NCBI GenBank assembly: GCA_030918015.1 | Contig: JAUPTP010000200.1 | Location: 1-5,396 of the forward strand | Length of the DNA: 5,396 bases | Source of the DNA: Pseudomonadota bacterium | Lineage (GTDB): Bacteria > Pseudomonadota > Gammaproteobacteria > Burkholderiales > Burkholderiaceae_C | Direction: 5' to 3' | Shown: piece after piece, positions 1 to 4,762 of the stretch | Layout of the letters: every line of letters begins with the position of its first letter | How positions within the stretch are numbered: the first letter of the stretch is position 1 | Translations under genes and position numbers: made by a program | The notes under the pieces: model-generated | The model's database searches: none | Told to the model about the DNA's origin: nothing | Seen by the model: only the letters and a program-made list of their open reading frames with translations

Positions 1-1070
1 CGGTCCGGGCCGCCGACGTGCGCGACGTGGCCCTGCGGGTGCTGCCGCCCAGCCTGTCCGACCGCCGCCGCTGGGCCGAGGACATCGGCACGGCCTTCGC
101 CGCCCTGTCGATTCCGGCGCAGCCGCACAAGGTCTGCGCGCTGGCCGCGGTCATCGAGCAGGAATCGACCTGGCAGGCCGACCCGCCGGTGGCCAACCTC
201 TCGAAGATCGCCCAGGCCGAGCTGGACAAGAAGCGCGAGCGCTACGGCATCCCCAAGGCCGTCATGGACCTGGCGCTCTCGAAGACCTCGCCGGACGGGC
301 GCACCTACCAGCAGCGCCTGGAGCGGCTGCGCACCGAGCGCGAGCTCTCCGAGCTGTACGAGGACATGATCCGCGAGATCCCGATGGGCGCGCAGATCGC
401 CGGCGGCCAGAACCCGGTGCGCACCGGCGGCTCCACCCAGGTCAGCGTGGCCTTCGCCGCCGAGCAGATGCGCGAGAAGCCCTACCCGTGGAAGCCGGCC
501 GGCACGCCGCGCGAGGAGGTGTTCAAGCGCCGCGGCGGCCTGTACTTCGGCGCGGCGATGCTGCTGGACTATCCGGTCTCGTACAACCGCATGCTCTACC
601 GCTTCGCCGACTACAACGCCGGGCGCTACAGCAGCCGCAACGCGGCGGTGCAGGCGCTCCTGGCGCAGCTCACCGGCCAGAGGATCGACCCGGATGGCGA
701 CCTGCTGCGCTACAAGGGCGGCGAGCCGCTGTCGCCGCGCAGCGACCCCAGCCAGGCCTGGCGCGCGCTGCTGGCGCTGCAGCCGGAGCTGGGCGTGAGC
801 GCCGCGCAGATCGAGCGCGACCTGAAGCTGGAGAAGCAGTTCGCCTTCGAGCAGTCCGCCACCTACCGGCGCCTGTACCAGCTCGCCGAGCGCCGCGGCC
901 TGAAGCCCGCGCGCGAGCAGCTGCCCGACATCGACCTCAACAGCCCGAAGATCAGCCGCAAGCTCACCACCGCCTGGTTCGCCGACCGCTGCGAGGCGCG
1001 CTACCGCGCCTGCCTGGCGCGCGACACGGCCGCGGCCTCGCTGCCGCCGGCCAGCGATCCGCGGCCCTGA
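1..1070 (+). CDS. DUF1615 (YaiW-like) envelope protein, 5' end missing
   Basis: The frame is open from the first complete codon at position 3 to a TGA at 1068-1070. The GTG at 18 is probably not the start: the reading continues upstream of it and no signal peptide or lipobox is visible, so the N-terminus lies outside the window. Family members of about 360 residues normally begin with a lipoprotein signal. I recognise the DUF1615 pattern: an EQEST motif (Glu codon at 162-164), a GGSTQVS segment near 426-446, RRGGLYFGAAML near 528-563 and DYNAGRYSSRNAA near 609-647. E. coli YaiW belongs to this family; it is a surface-exposed outer-membrane lipoprotein encoded next to the peptide transporter sbmA. 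The spacing Glu-Ser, then G-S-T-Q, then YNAG resembles lysozyme-like lytic transglycosylases, so cell-wall binding or cleavage is possible but unproven. The gene converges on the DUF3047 gene 6 bp away. Confidence 0.85.
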   Translation, partial: VRAADVRDVALRVLPPSLSDRRRWAEDIGTAFAALSIPAQPHKVCALAAVIEQESTWQADPPVANLSKIAQAELDKKRERYGIPKAVMDLALSKTSPDGRTYQQRLERLRTERELSELYEDMIREIPMGAQIAGGQNPVRTGGSTQVSVAFAAEQMREKPYPWKPAGTPREEVFKRRGGLYFGAAMLLDYPVSYNRMLYRFADYNAGRYSSRNAAVQALLAQLTGQRIDPDGDLLRYKGGEPLSPRSDPSQAWRALLALQPELGVSAAQIERDLKLEKQFAFEQSATYRRLYQLAERRGLKPAREQLPDIDLNSPKISRKLTTAWFADRCEARYRACLARDTAAASLPPASDPRP

Positions 1071-1076
1071 AGGGCG

Positions 1077-1913
1077 TCAGCCGCCGGCGGCCAGCGCCGG
1101 TCCGTCCGCCGCCGACGCCGGCACCGGCAGGCGGATGTCGCCGTAGAGCGTCTCGACCGCGCCGCTCAGGTCGTCGCTGTCGGTGAAGACGCCGATGCTG
1201 CGCACCGCCCCCGGCTCGCGGCCGAAGACCCGCCGGTAGTCGGCCACCAGATCGCGGCGGTGCCAGCGCCAGCGGCCCTGCTCGGCCGCGCCGCTGTCGA
1301 CGACGAGATAGCGCACGCTGTCGCTGCGGGGATAGCGCACCGCGGAGTCCACCGGCAGCTGGCCATCCCACACATACATCAGCGTCGAGTGCGGCAGCCG
1401 GTGCCCGGTGAAGAACTCGACCTGCTCGCGAAAGATCAGCTCGCGCAGCGACAGGCCGGAGAGATCGCCGTCGAAGGCCACCACGATGCGCGCCGGACAG
1501 TCGTCGCGGCTGTCGTCGTCGCTGCGCGCCTCCACCGGCACCTGGGACACGCACCAGCCGAACTCGATGCCGCGGTAGGTGCCGGGCTCGCGGTGCAGGT
1601 CATGGCGCAGGCCGGTGGCACCGCCCTCGGCGCGGGCCTGCAGCCGAACCTGACCGTCGACCGGGTCGGCCACCATCCGGTAGCGCGTGTCGGGCCGGTC
1701 CGGCCGCATGCGGTGCGGCACCCAGCCCAGCGGCAGCGCCTCGCCCGGCTGCCCGCCCGAGAAGGGAGTGAGGCACGGCAGCGCGGGCGAGGCCTCGGCC
1801 GCCAGGGCGGCAGGCACCAGGGGCGACAGCAGCATCGCCCCGAGGCGCTGCATCCAGGCACGGCGCGCAGGAACATCGGGGGCGGCAGGGACGGAGCGCT
1901 TGGGCATGTTCAT
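1077..1913 (-). CDS. secreted DUF3047 domain protein
   Basis: This is a 278-residue protein of unknown biochemical function. Residues 17-40 form an export signal: an Arg-Arg pair at 17-18, a hydrophobic stretch around 25-38 and an ALAA cleavage region near 36-39. The RRAWMQ context makes Tat export possible, Sec equally so. The mature part fits DUF3047: GW at 63-64, a DD pair followed by ARIVVAFDG at 137-149, LMYVWDG at 178-184, RRDLVADYRRVFGREP at 219-234, TDSDD at 244-248 and the closing YGDI at 257-260. These family hallmarks suggest a beta-sandwich-like periplasmic protein, but no catalytic role is established. The start at 1911-1913 is chosen because it gives a complete signal peptide; a second ATG two codons later is equally possible, and neither has a good Shine-Dalgarno sequence. 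The gene follows the ABC transporter by 48 bp on the same strand, so the two are probably co-transcribed. Confidence 0.85.
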   Translation of the reverse strand: MNMPKRSVPAAPDVPARRAWMQRLGAMLLSPLVPAALAAEASPALPCLTPFSGGQPGEALPLGWVPHRMRPDRPDTRYRMVADPVDGQVRLQARAEGGATGLRHDLHREPGTYRGIEFGWCVSQVPVEARSDDDSRDDCPARIVVAFDGDLSGLSLRELIFREQVEFFTGHRLPHSTLMYVWDGQLPVDSAVRYPRSDSVRYLVVDSGAAEQGRWRWHRRDLVADYRRVFGREPGAVRSIGVFTDSDDLSGAVETLYGDIRLPVPASAADGPALAAGG

Positions 1914-1917
1914 GGCA

Positions 1918-1933
1918 CGGACGGTAGCGTCCG
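1918..1933 (-). promoter_or_regulatory. hairpin just upstream of the DUF3047 start codon
   Basis: On the minus strand the sequence reads CGGACG-CTAC-CGTCCG, a perfect 6-bp stem with a 4-base loop, ending 4 bases before the ATG at 1913. It occupies the place where a ribosome binding site would be expected, and no purine-rich Shine-Dalgarno is visible. It could reduce translation of the downstream gene, protect a processed mRNA end, or be chance in GC-rich DNA. It is not a terminator, since no T-run follows. Confidence 0.4.
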
Positions 1934-1961
1934 CCTGTGTCGTCTTCGGGGCAGCACGGCC

Positions 1962-3749
1962 TCAGGGCTGGCCGAGCTGCCAGGAGCCGTCGCGCGCCAG
2001 CGTCAGCGCCTGGTCGTGGAAGGCCGCCAGCGTCTCGCGGTGGCCCACGCTCACCAGCACCGCCTGCGGCAGCGCGGTGCGCAGCAGCCGGTACAGGCCG
2101 TGCTCCAGGCCGGTGTCGGTCGCCGAGGTCGCCTCGTCCAGGAAGACGATCGCCGGCCGGTTGGCCAGCACCCGGCCGAAGGCCAGGCGCTGCTGCTCGC
2201 CCGGCGAGAGCACCTGCGACCAGTCCTGCGCCTGCTCGAGCTGGCGGGCCAGGTGGCCGAGCTGCACCTGCTCGAGGATCTGCGCCGCGCGTGCCGGATC
2301 GAGCGACGCGGCCTCGGCCGGATAGGCCAGCGCCTCGGCCAGCGTGCCGATCGGCAGGTAGGGCCGCTGCGACAGGAACAGGCAGGCCGAGCCCTGGGGG
2401 CGGGCGGCCTGCCCGTCCGAGAACGGCCACAGGCCGGCGAGCGTGCGCAGCAGCGTCGTCTTGCCCGAGCCCGAGGGGCCGCGGATCAGCAGCGCCTGCC
2501 CCGCCGGCAGCGCCAGCGACAGGTCGGCGGTCAGCACCTGGCCGTCGGGGCGGCGCACCGTCAGGCGCTCGATCGTCAGGCCCTGCGCCTGTTCGGCCAG
2601 CGCCGGCAGCGCCAGCGTCGAGGACGCGCGCACGTTCTGCTCGAAGCCGCTCAGGCGCTCGAGCACCGCGCGGTAGCCGGCGAAGCTGTCGTAGGAGGTG
2701 CGGAAGAAGGACAGCGCCTCCTCGACCTGGCCGAAGGCCTGGCTGGTCTGCATCACGTCGCCGAGCTTGATCGTGCCGGCGAACAGGCGCGGCGCCTGGA
2801 TGATGAAGGGGAAGACCACCGCGATCTGGCTGATCGTCAGGTTGTAGCCGTCGAACTTCAGCGTTCGCCACAGCGTCTCCCAGGCGTTGCCGATCACGGC
2901 GGCGAAGCTCGCCAGCAGGCCGCGGCGCTCGACCGCCTCGCCGCGGTAGAGCGCGATGCTCTCGCCGTACTCGCGCAGGCGCACCAGCAGGTAGCGGTAG
3001 TTCGCGGTCAGCTTCTCGTTCATGAAGTTCAGCCCGATCAGCGGCCGGCCGATCCAGAACGCGAACACCGACGCGCCCACCACGTACAGATAGACCAGGA
3101 ACACCATCGCGCGCGGAATCTCGGTGCCGGCCACCGTCATCGGCGCCGAGAGATTCCACAGGATGCCGGTGAACTCGTACATCGACACCACCGCGCCGAC
3201 CAGGCCCATCGACAGCGCCAGCGTGGTCGTCACCAGCGTGGTCACGTCCTGCTGGATGCGCTGGTCGGGGTTGTCGACGGCCGGCTCGGCGAAGCGGCCG
3301 AGGTAGTAGGACCGGCCCTGCAGCCACTCGCCGACGGTGCGGTCGTTGAGCCACTGGCGCCAGTGGATGGTGAAGGCGCCGCGGATGTAGCTGCTGAGCA
3401 CCGCACGCACCACATGGATCGTCGCCAGGATGCCGAAGAGCTGCATGCCGAACCAGAAGCCCTTCTGGTCGAGCGCCTGCAGCGCGCTGTAGAACTCGTT
3501 GTACCAGTACGAGAACACCACGTTCATGCGCACCGTGAACAGCACGAACAGCAGCATCAGCGCCACGCCGCCGAGCGGCCGCCAGGAGCGCCGCGGCGAG
3601 AAGTACTCGCCGGAGAGCGACCAGAACTGCCGCCCCCACACCGTCCCTCGCGCCAGCAGCGCCATCACCGCGACGAAGACCACCAGCGTGATCGCGTAGG
3701 CCTTGGCCACCCAGATCGCGCTGTTCAGAAGTTCCTGATTCCAGTTCAT
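1962..3749 (-). CDS. SbmA/BacA/YddA-type ABC transporter, fused permease and ATPase
   Basis: This 595-residue half-transporter acts in the inner membrane, presumably as a homodimer. The N-terminal part has about six membrane segments, near residues 12-33, 61-80, 98-119, 171-197, 214-235 and 305-322. It carries the family's coupling-region signature at 245-276 (EKLTANYRYLLVRLRE, then ESIALYRGEAVERR), typical of SbmA/BacA and peroxisomal ABCD transporters. The ATPase domain starts near 390: Walker A GPSGSGKTT at 424-432, Q-loop Q461, signature LSPGEQQR at 514-521, Walker B IVFLDE ending D538-E539, D-loop SATD at 542-545 and switch His570. All motifs are intact. SbmA and BacA import antimicrobial peptides; the fused mycobacterial relative Rv1819c imports vitamin B12 and other hydrophilic molecules. 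The substrate and direction here are unknown. The ATG at 3747-3749 gives a normal family N-terminus but has no convincing Shine-Dalgarno. The gene is followed by the DUF3047 gene and lies downstream of the ppa terminator. Confidence 0.95.
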   Translation of the reverse strand: MNWNQELLNSAIWVAKAYAITLVVFVAVMALLARGTVWGRQFWSLSGEYFSPRRSWRPLGGVALMLLFVLFTVRMNVVFSYWYNEFYSALQALDQKGFWFGMQLFGILATIHVVRAVLSSYIRGAFTIHWRQWLNDRTVGEWLQGRSYYLGRFAEPAVDNPDQRIQQDVTTLVTTTLALSMGLVGAVVSMYEFTGILWNLSAPMTVAGTEIPRAMVFLVYLYVVGASVFAFWIGRPLIGLNFMNEKLTANYRYLLVRLREYGESIALYRGEAVERRGLLASFAAVIGNAWETLWRTLKFDGYNLTISQIAVVFPFIIQAPRLFAGTIKLGDVMQTSQAFGQVEEALSFFRTSYDSFAGYRAVLERLSGFEQNVRASSTLALPALAEQAQGLTIERLTVRRPDGQVLTADLSLALPAGQALLIRGPSGSGKTTLLRTLAGLWPFSDGQAARPQGSACLFLSQRPYLPIGTLAEALAYPAEAASLDPARAAQILEQVQLGHLARQLEQAQDWSQVLSPGEQQRLAFGRVLANRPAIVFLDEATSATDTGLEHGLYRLLRTALPQAVLVSVGHRETLAAFHDQALTLARDGSWQLGQP

Positions 3750-3755
3750 GCGCCT

Positions 3756-3763
3756 AGTCTACG
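3756..3763 (-). promoter_or_regulatory. possible -10 element for the ABC transporter gene
   Basis: The minus strand reads CGTAGACT, with TAGACT as a -10-like hexamer ending 6 bases before the transporter ATG. A start of transcription about 7 bases downstream would coincide with the start codon, giving a leaderless mRNA. No convincing -35 is seen, because the upstream sequence is the ppa terminator. The motif nearly matches those in front of ppa and phaZ. This is a weak call. Confidence 0.25.
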
Positions 3764-3767
3764 GGCG

Positions 3768-3793
3768 AAAAAAAGGGAGCCCGGCGGGCTCCC
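3768..3793 (-). terminator. rho-independent terminator after ppa
   Basis: Read on the minus strand, this is a perfect 8-bp stem GGGAGCCC / GGGCTCCC with the 3-base loop GCC, followed directly by seven T residues (3774-3768). The stem begins 48 bases after the ppa stop codon, the usual place for an intrinsic terminator of that gene. It also lies 18 bases before the ABC transporter ATG, so it would cut transcription from ppa into the transporter or act as a partial read-through barrier. On the plus strand there is no T-run, so it is one-directional. Confidence 0.9.
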
Positions 3794-3823
3794 CTTCTTC
3801 GCGGCGGCGCGGCCTGGGCCGAC

Positions 3824-3840
3824 GCCGTGGCGCTCACGGC
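3824..3840 (-). repeat. second hairpin directly after the ppa stop codon
   Basis: The arms GCCGTG (3824-3829) and CACGGC (3835-3840) pair perfectly around a 5-base loop, starting one base past the ppa stop codon. It has no T-run and so is not an intrinsic terminator by itself. It stands upstream of the true terminator and may add 3'-end stability to the ppa mRNA. Confidence 0.4.
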
Positions 3841-3841
3841 C

Positions 3842-4366
3842 TCACTTGGCGGCCAGGCGCTCGACGCCGCTGGTGATCTCGGCGCGCGCGGCGTCGGCAT
3901 CGGCCCAGCCGGTGACCTTGACCCACTTGCCCTTCTCGAGGTCCTTGTAGTGTTCGAAGAAGTGCTGGATGCGCGCCAGGATCAGCGCGTCGACGTCGGT
4001 GTGCGACTTGATGCCGGCGTAGGTCGGCAGGATCTTCTCGGTCGGCACGGCCAGCACCTTGGCGTCCTGGCCCGACTCGTCTTCCATGTTCAGCACGCCG
4101 ATGGCGCGGCAGGGCACGACCGAGCCCGGCACCAGCGGGAAGGGCGTCAGCACCAGCACATCGACCGGGTCACCGTCGAGCGACAGGGTCTGCGGCACAT
4201 AGCCGTAGTTGCACGGATAGTGCATGGCGGTGCCCATGAAACGGTCCACGAACAGCGCGCCGGTTTCCTTGTCGACTTCGTACTTGACGGGGTCGGAGTT
4301 CGCCGGGATCTCGATGATCACGTTGAACTTGTCGGCGGTGCCAGGGGGGACGTTGAGCAGGCTCAT
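3842..4366 (-). CDS. ppa: inorganic pyrophosphatase, family I (soluble)
   Basis: This cytoplasmic enzyme hydrolyses pyrophosphate to two phosphates with Mg2+, pulling nucleic acid, aminoacyl-tRNA and acyl-CoA synthesis forward. The 174-residue product has the usual bacterial length (about 175). The family signature DGDPVDV is at 64-70, with metal ligands D64, D66 and D69. The other E. coli active-site residues are present at one position lower: E19, K28, E30, R42, Y50, Y54, D96, D101, K103, Y140 and K141. The start is the ATG at 4364-4366, giving the family N-terminus [10 protein letters not shown] weak Shine-Dalgarno GGAA (4374-4377) lies 7 bases upstream. The same frame stays open upstream to an ATG at 4691-4693, but that extra stretch looks like non-coding sequence and has no family counterpart. 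The gene ends before a strong terminator and is divergent from phaZ. Confidence 0.98.
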   Translation of the reverse strand: MSLLNVPPGTADKFNVIIEIPANSDPVKYEVDKETGALFVDRFMGTAMHYPCNYGYVPQTLSLDGDPVDVLVLTPFPLVPGSVVPCRAIGVLNMEDESGQDAKVLAVPTEKILPTYAGIKSHTDVDALILARIQHFFEHYKDLEKGKWVKVTGWADADAARAEITSGVERLAAK

Positions 4367-4418
4367 GAGGTGGTTCCGGAAGTGTTGAATGGGAATGGAC
4401 AAGCCAAAAGCCGTCGCG

Positions 4419-4426
4419 ATTCTACG
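4419..4426 (-). promoter_or_regulatory. possible -10 element for ppa
   Basis: The minus strand reads CGTAGAAT, whose TAGAAT matches the TATAAT consensus at five of six positions. It would give a leader of roughly 45 bases before the ppa ATG. No good -35 box lies 16-18 bases upstream. The identical 8-mer stands in front of phaZ, which supports the call. Confidence 0.4.
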
Positions 4427-4499
4427 GGGCGCGCTTGCGTCGGCCTTGCGGCAGCCGCGCCGGTCGTGACAGGTTCGGACAATCCGTCGCGCCGGTGAC

Positions 4500-4515
4500 G
4501 TTGCGAGATCGCAAC
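4500..4515. repeat. perfect 16-bp inverted repeat, operator candidate
   Basis: GTTGCGA-GA-TCGCAAC consists of two perfect 7-bp arms around a 2-bp centre. Two-fold symmetry with such a short centre is typical of a site for a dimeric DNA-binding protein rather than an RNA hairpin. It lies about 75 bp upstream of the ppa -10 candidate and about 160 bp upstream of that of phaZ. The binding protein is unknown. Confidence 0.5.
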
Positions 4516-4538
4516 AGCGCTTCACCCTCCGGACCGGA

Positions 4539-4569
4539 CTGTCCCGGATTGGAACGAAACCAGGGACAG
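4539..4569. repeat. inverted repeat with 7-bp arms and 17-bp spacer
   Basis: CTGTCCC (4539-4545) and GGGACAG (4563-4569) are perfect reverse complements separated by 17 bases. The distance between arm centres is 24 bp, a little over two helical turns, so both arms would face about the same side of the DNA. It may be a pair of half-sites for one regulator or a weak stem-loop. Confidence 0.4.
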
Positions 4570-4625
4570 CCCGACCACCCGCCACCCGCCCCCGCCGCGA
4601 GATTGCGGGAATTGCCCGGTTGTGA

Positions 4626-4655
4626 GCCCCGGATGGGGCACAGATGATGCCATCC
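4626..4655. repeat. two overlapping, mutually exclusive inverted repeats
   Basis: GCCCC (4626-4630) pairs with GGGGC (4635-4639) around GGAT. Alternatively GGATGG followed by CA (4631-4640, with two extra G) pairs with TGCCATCC (4648-4655). The two foldings share bases and cannot form together. The block lies upstream of the likely phaZ transcription start, so it would act as DNA there; it would act as RNA only if a promoter lies farther upstream. Confidence 0.3.
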
Positions 4656-4670
4656 AGCCGTGGAGGCCAG

Positions 4671-4678
4671 CGTAGAAT
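4671..4678 (+). promoter_or_regulatory. phaZ: possible -10 element for phaZ
   Basis: CGTAGAAT contains TAGAAT, five of six matches to the -10 consensus, and is identical to the ppa motif on the other strand. Transcription would start near 4685 and give a leader of about 78 bases. The hexamer 17 bp upstream (CCATCC, 4650-4655) is a poor -35. Confidence 0.4.
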
Positions 4679-4693
4679 GCTGCAGTGCAACAT
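4677..4693. promoter_or_regulatory. TGCA-centred palindrome on the phaZ promoter, possible PhaR operator
   Basis: ATGCTGCA-G-TGCAACAT is an imperfect palindrome with seven of eight arm positions symmetric about G4685. It begins inside the -10 candidate and covers the predicted transcription start, the classic place for a repressor. PhaR, the regulator of polyhydroxyalkanoate genes, is known to bind TGC/GCA-type symmetric sites in some bacteria, and phaZ is the next gene. That PhaR binds here is inference; no phaR gene is in the window. Confidence 0.45.
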
Positions 4694-4751
4694 GGGGCGA
4701 CCCCTGCCGCTCCGATGCCTTCAGTCTCCCTGCCTTGCCCACTGGATGCCC

Positions 4752-4757
4752 GAGGAA
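4752..4757 (+). promoter_or_regulatory. phaZ: ribosome binding site of phaZ
   Basis: GAGGAA stands 5 bases before the ATG at 4763 and fixes that codon as the start. It is the best Shine-Dalgarno sequence in the window. A nearby ATG at 4746 is in another frame and lacks such a site. Confidence 0.8.
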
Positions 4758-4762
4758 TCGCG

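Larger units (their letters stand above)
4367..4762. other. divergent control region between ppa and phaZ
   Basis: These 396 bp hold no gene that I can support. Base composition is a little less GC-extreme than in the coding parts. The region contains a candidate -10 for each flanking gene (4419-4426 leftward, 4671-4678 rightward), at least three inverted repeats away from the promoters (4500-4515, 4539-4569, 4626-4655), a palindrome on the phaZ promoter (4677-4693) and the phaZ ribosome binding site. No clear -35 hexamers of the TTGACA type were found at the proper distance, so the promoters may depend on activators or differ from the sigma-70 consensus. Confidence 0.75.

Noticed and set aside
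18..20. GTG at 18 as the start of the DUF1615 gene
   Set aside because: The frame is open upstream to the window edge, no ribosome binding site can be judged, and the usual lipoprotein signal would be missing.
1080..1091. Perfect 12-bp palindrome GCCGCCGGCGGC as a possible regulatory site
   Set aside because: It encodes the Ala-Ala-Gly-Gly C-terminus of the DUF3047 protein; low-complexity GCC/GGC runs make such symmetry likely by chance.
488..1186. Plus-strand frame of 232 codons overlapping the DUF1615 gene
   Set aside because: It is out of frame with the conserved protein, is composed almost only of Ala, Arg, Pro and Gly, and crosses into the convergent gene.
1260..3950. Plus-strand open frame of 896 codons opposite the DUF3047 and transporter genes
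   Set aside because: It is antisense to two well-recognised genes and runs through the ppa terminator into ppa. Its product is dominated by Arg, His, Gln and Ala with no domain, as expected from the opposite strand of GC-rich coding DNA.
4476..4486. CGGA-CAA-TCCG inverted repeat in the control region
   Set aside because: Four-base arms are too short to stand out from chance in this GC-rich DNA.
4367..4693. N-terminal extension of ppa by 109 codons to an ATG at 4691-4693
   Set aside because: Family I pyrophosphatases are about 175 residues and start at MSLLNVPPG. The extension has no recognisable domain, is rich in Arg and Cys, and covers the likely promoter region.
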